64,000 bases of DNA. Source: Janthinobacterium sp. ROICE36. Lineage in GTDB: Bacteria > Pseudomonadota > Gammaproteobacteria > Burkholderiales > Burkholderiaceae_D. Shown here one piece after another: positions 63,317 through 64,000 of this stretch (its first letter is position 1; each line of letters begins with the position of its first letter). The DNA lies in contig NZ_PEBS01000026.1 in the NCBI RefSeq assembly GCF_002869965.1, positions 1-64,000 on the forward strand, read 5' to 3'. The position numbers were made by a program, and so were the translations under genes. Below the pieces are notes generated by a model. It saw nothing but the letters and a program-made list of their open reading frames with translations. It ran no database searches and was not told where the DNA came from.

Positions 63317-64000
63317 TTAGCGGTCAATACTGCCGAACACGATATCTTGCGTCCCGATGATGGTCACGGCGTCGGCAAGCATGTGCCCACGCGCCATCTC
63401 ATCGAGCGACTGCAAGTGGGCGTAGTCTGGCGCGCGCAGTTTCATGCGGTACGGCTTGTTGGCGCCATCGGACACCAGGTACACGCCGAACTCGCCCTTC
63501 GGATGTTCCACGGCGCTGTAGGCCTCGCCTGGCGGCACGTGGAAACCTTCGGTGAACAGCTTGAAGTGGTGAATCAGGGACTCCATGTTGGTCTTCATGT
63601 CGACGCGGCCCGGAGGCGCCACCTTGCGGTTGCTGGTCATGACAGGACCTTCATTGTTGCGCAGCCACTCCACGCATTGCTTGATGATGCGGTTCGACTG
63701 GCGCAACTCTTCCACGCGGACCAGGTAGCGGTCGTAGCAATCGCCGTTGGTGCCGATAGGAATGTCGAAATCCATCAGGTCGTACACTTCGTACGGCTGT
63801 TTCTTGCGCAAGTCCCACTGCACGCCCGAGCCGCGCAGCATGGCGCCCGTAAAGCCCATGGCCAGCGCATCTTCCGGCGAGACCACGCCGATGCCGACTG
63901 TCCGTTGCTTCCAGATACGGTTATCGGTCAGCAGGGTTTCGTACTCGTCCACGGAATTGGGGAAACGGCGCGCGAAGTCTTCGATGAAGTCCAGCAGCGA
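63317..64000 (-). CDS. nuoD: NADH-quinone oxidoreductase subunit D (5' end outside window)
   Basis: The visible C-terminal 227 residues start [20 protein letters not shown] and contain [38 protein letters not shown] and [20 protein letters not shown], typical of the NuoD quinone-site subunit, and end DIVFGSIDR. NuoD sits at the quinone site beside NuoB. The frame is open to the window edge; nuoA, nuoB and nuoC should lie beyond. Confidence 0.95.
   Translation of the reverse strand, partial: SLLDFIEDFARRFPNSVDEYETLLTDNRIWKQRTVGIGVVSPEDALAMGFTGAMLRGSGVQWDLRKKQPYEVYDLMDFDIPIGTNGDCYDRYLVRVEELRQSNRIIKQCVEWLRNNEGPVMTSNRKVAPPGRVDMKTNMESLIHHFKLFTEGFHVPPGEAYSAVEHPKGEFGVYLVSDGANKPYRMKLRAPDYAHLQSLDEMARGHMLADAVTIIGTQDIVFGSIDR

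Overview
The window is about 64 kb of GC-rich chromosome from a betaproteobacterium, most likely Burkholderiales, family Oxalobacteraceae (Janthinobacterium/Massilia/Duganella type). This rests on the nuo operon followed directly by a DUF2818 gene, a CCxG-type PEP-CTERM protein, the LysR-pirin pair and the general protein style; the genus is inference. I see no rRNA, tRNA, CRISPR array, integrase or complete insertion sequence. Genes are densely packed, with many 1-4 bp overlaps.

Layout. 1-5005 is the end of a type VI secretion effector cassette: vgrG followed by a Tle5-type phospholipase D gene. 5158-9332 holds an S46 dipeptidyl-peptidase gene and a broken PAS histidine kinase behind a broken small gene. 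9461-18586 is a four-gene MdtABC-type tripartite RND efflux operon (adaptor, two pumps, outer membrane factor). 19015-25000 holds an acetyltransferase, sppA, a sodium/solute symporter, a YeeE/YedE sulfur transporter and a decayed MFS gene. 25079-31372 holds small genes, an APH(3')-like kinase, an Lrp regulator with a divergent RhtA-like exporter, and an RstAB-like two-component system. 31576-33635 is a three-gene envelope operon divergent from that system. 33648-40918 holds an MFS/LysR pair, a PAS-GGDEF-EAL protein, a LysR/pirin pair and ribA. 40985-43365 is a coupled trypsin-like protease/FHA membrane protein pair. 43459-48450 holds a PEP-CTERM protein, a TetR/MFS efflux pair with two visible operators, and a PQQ sugar dehydrogenase. 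48488-51007 is the ispF/ispD/HExxH protein/Nudix run. 51077-64000 is the complex I operon from nuoD (cut by the window edge) to nuoN plus DUF2818, ending in a clear terminator.

Four genes are visibly damaged, and the lesions can be read at base level. vgrG has one in-frame amber codon (3887-3889). The PAS histidine kinase is frameshifted by a 7-bp tandem duplication (7642-7658). The small gene upstream of it is shifted by one base at a homopolymer (9152-9156). An MFS transporter gene has collapsed through two internal deletions plus a stop (24509-24934). Three of these lie in the first 9.4 kb, so either local gene decay or sequence error should be considered.

I found no clearly new defence or mobile system. 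The best candidates for undescribed biology are the protease-FHA pair, the RstAB-linked envelope operon with its candidate operator, the HExxH protein inside the isoprenoid gene run, and the Tle5 effector without an evident immunity gene.
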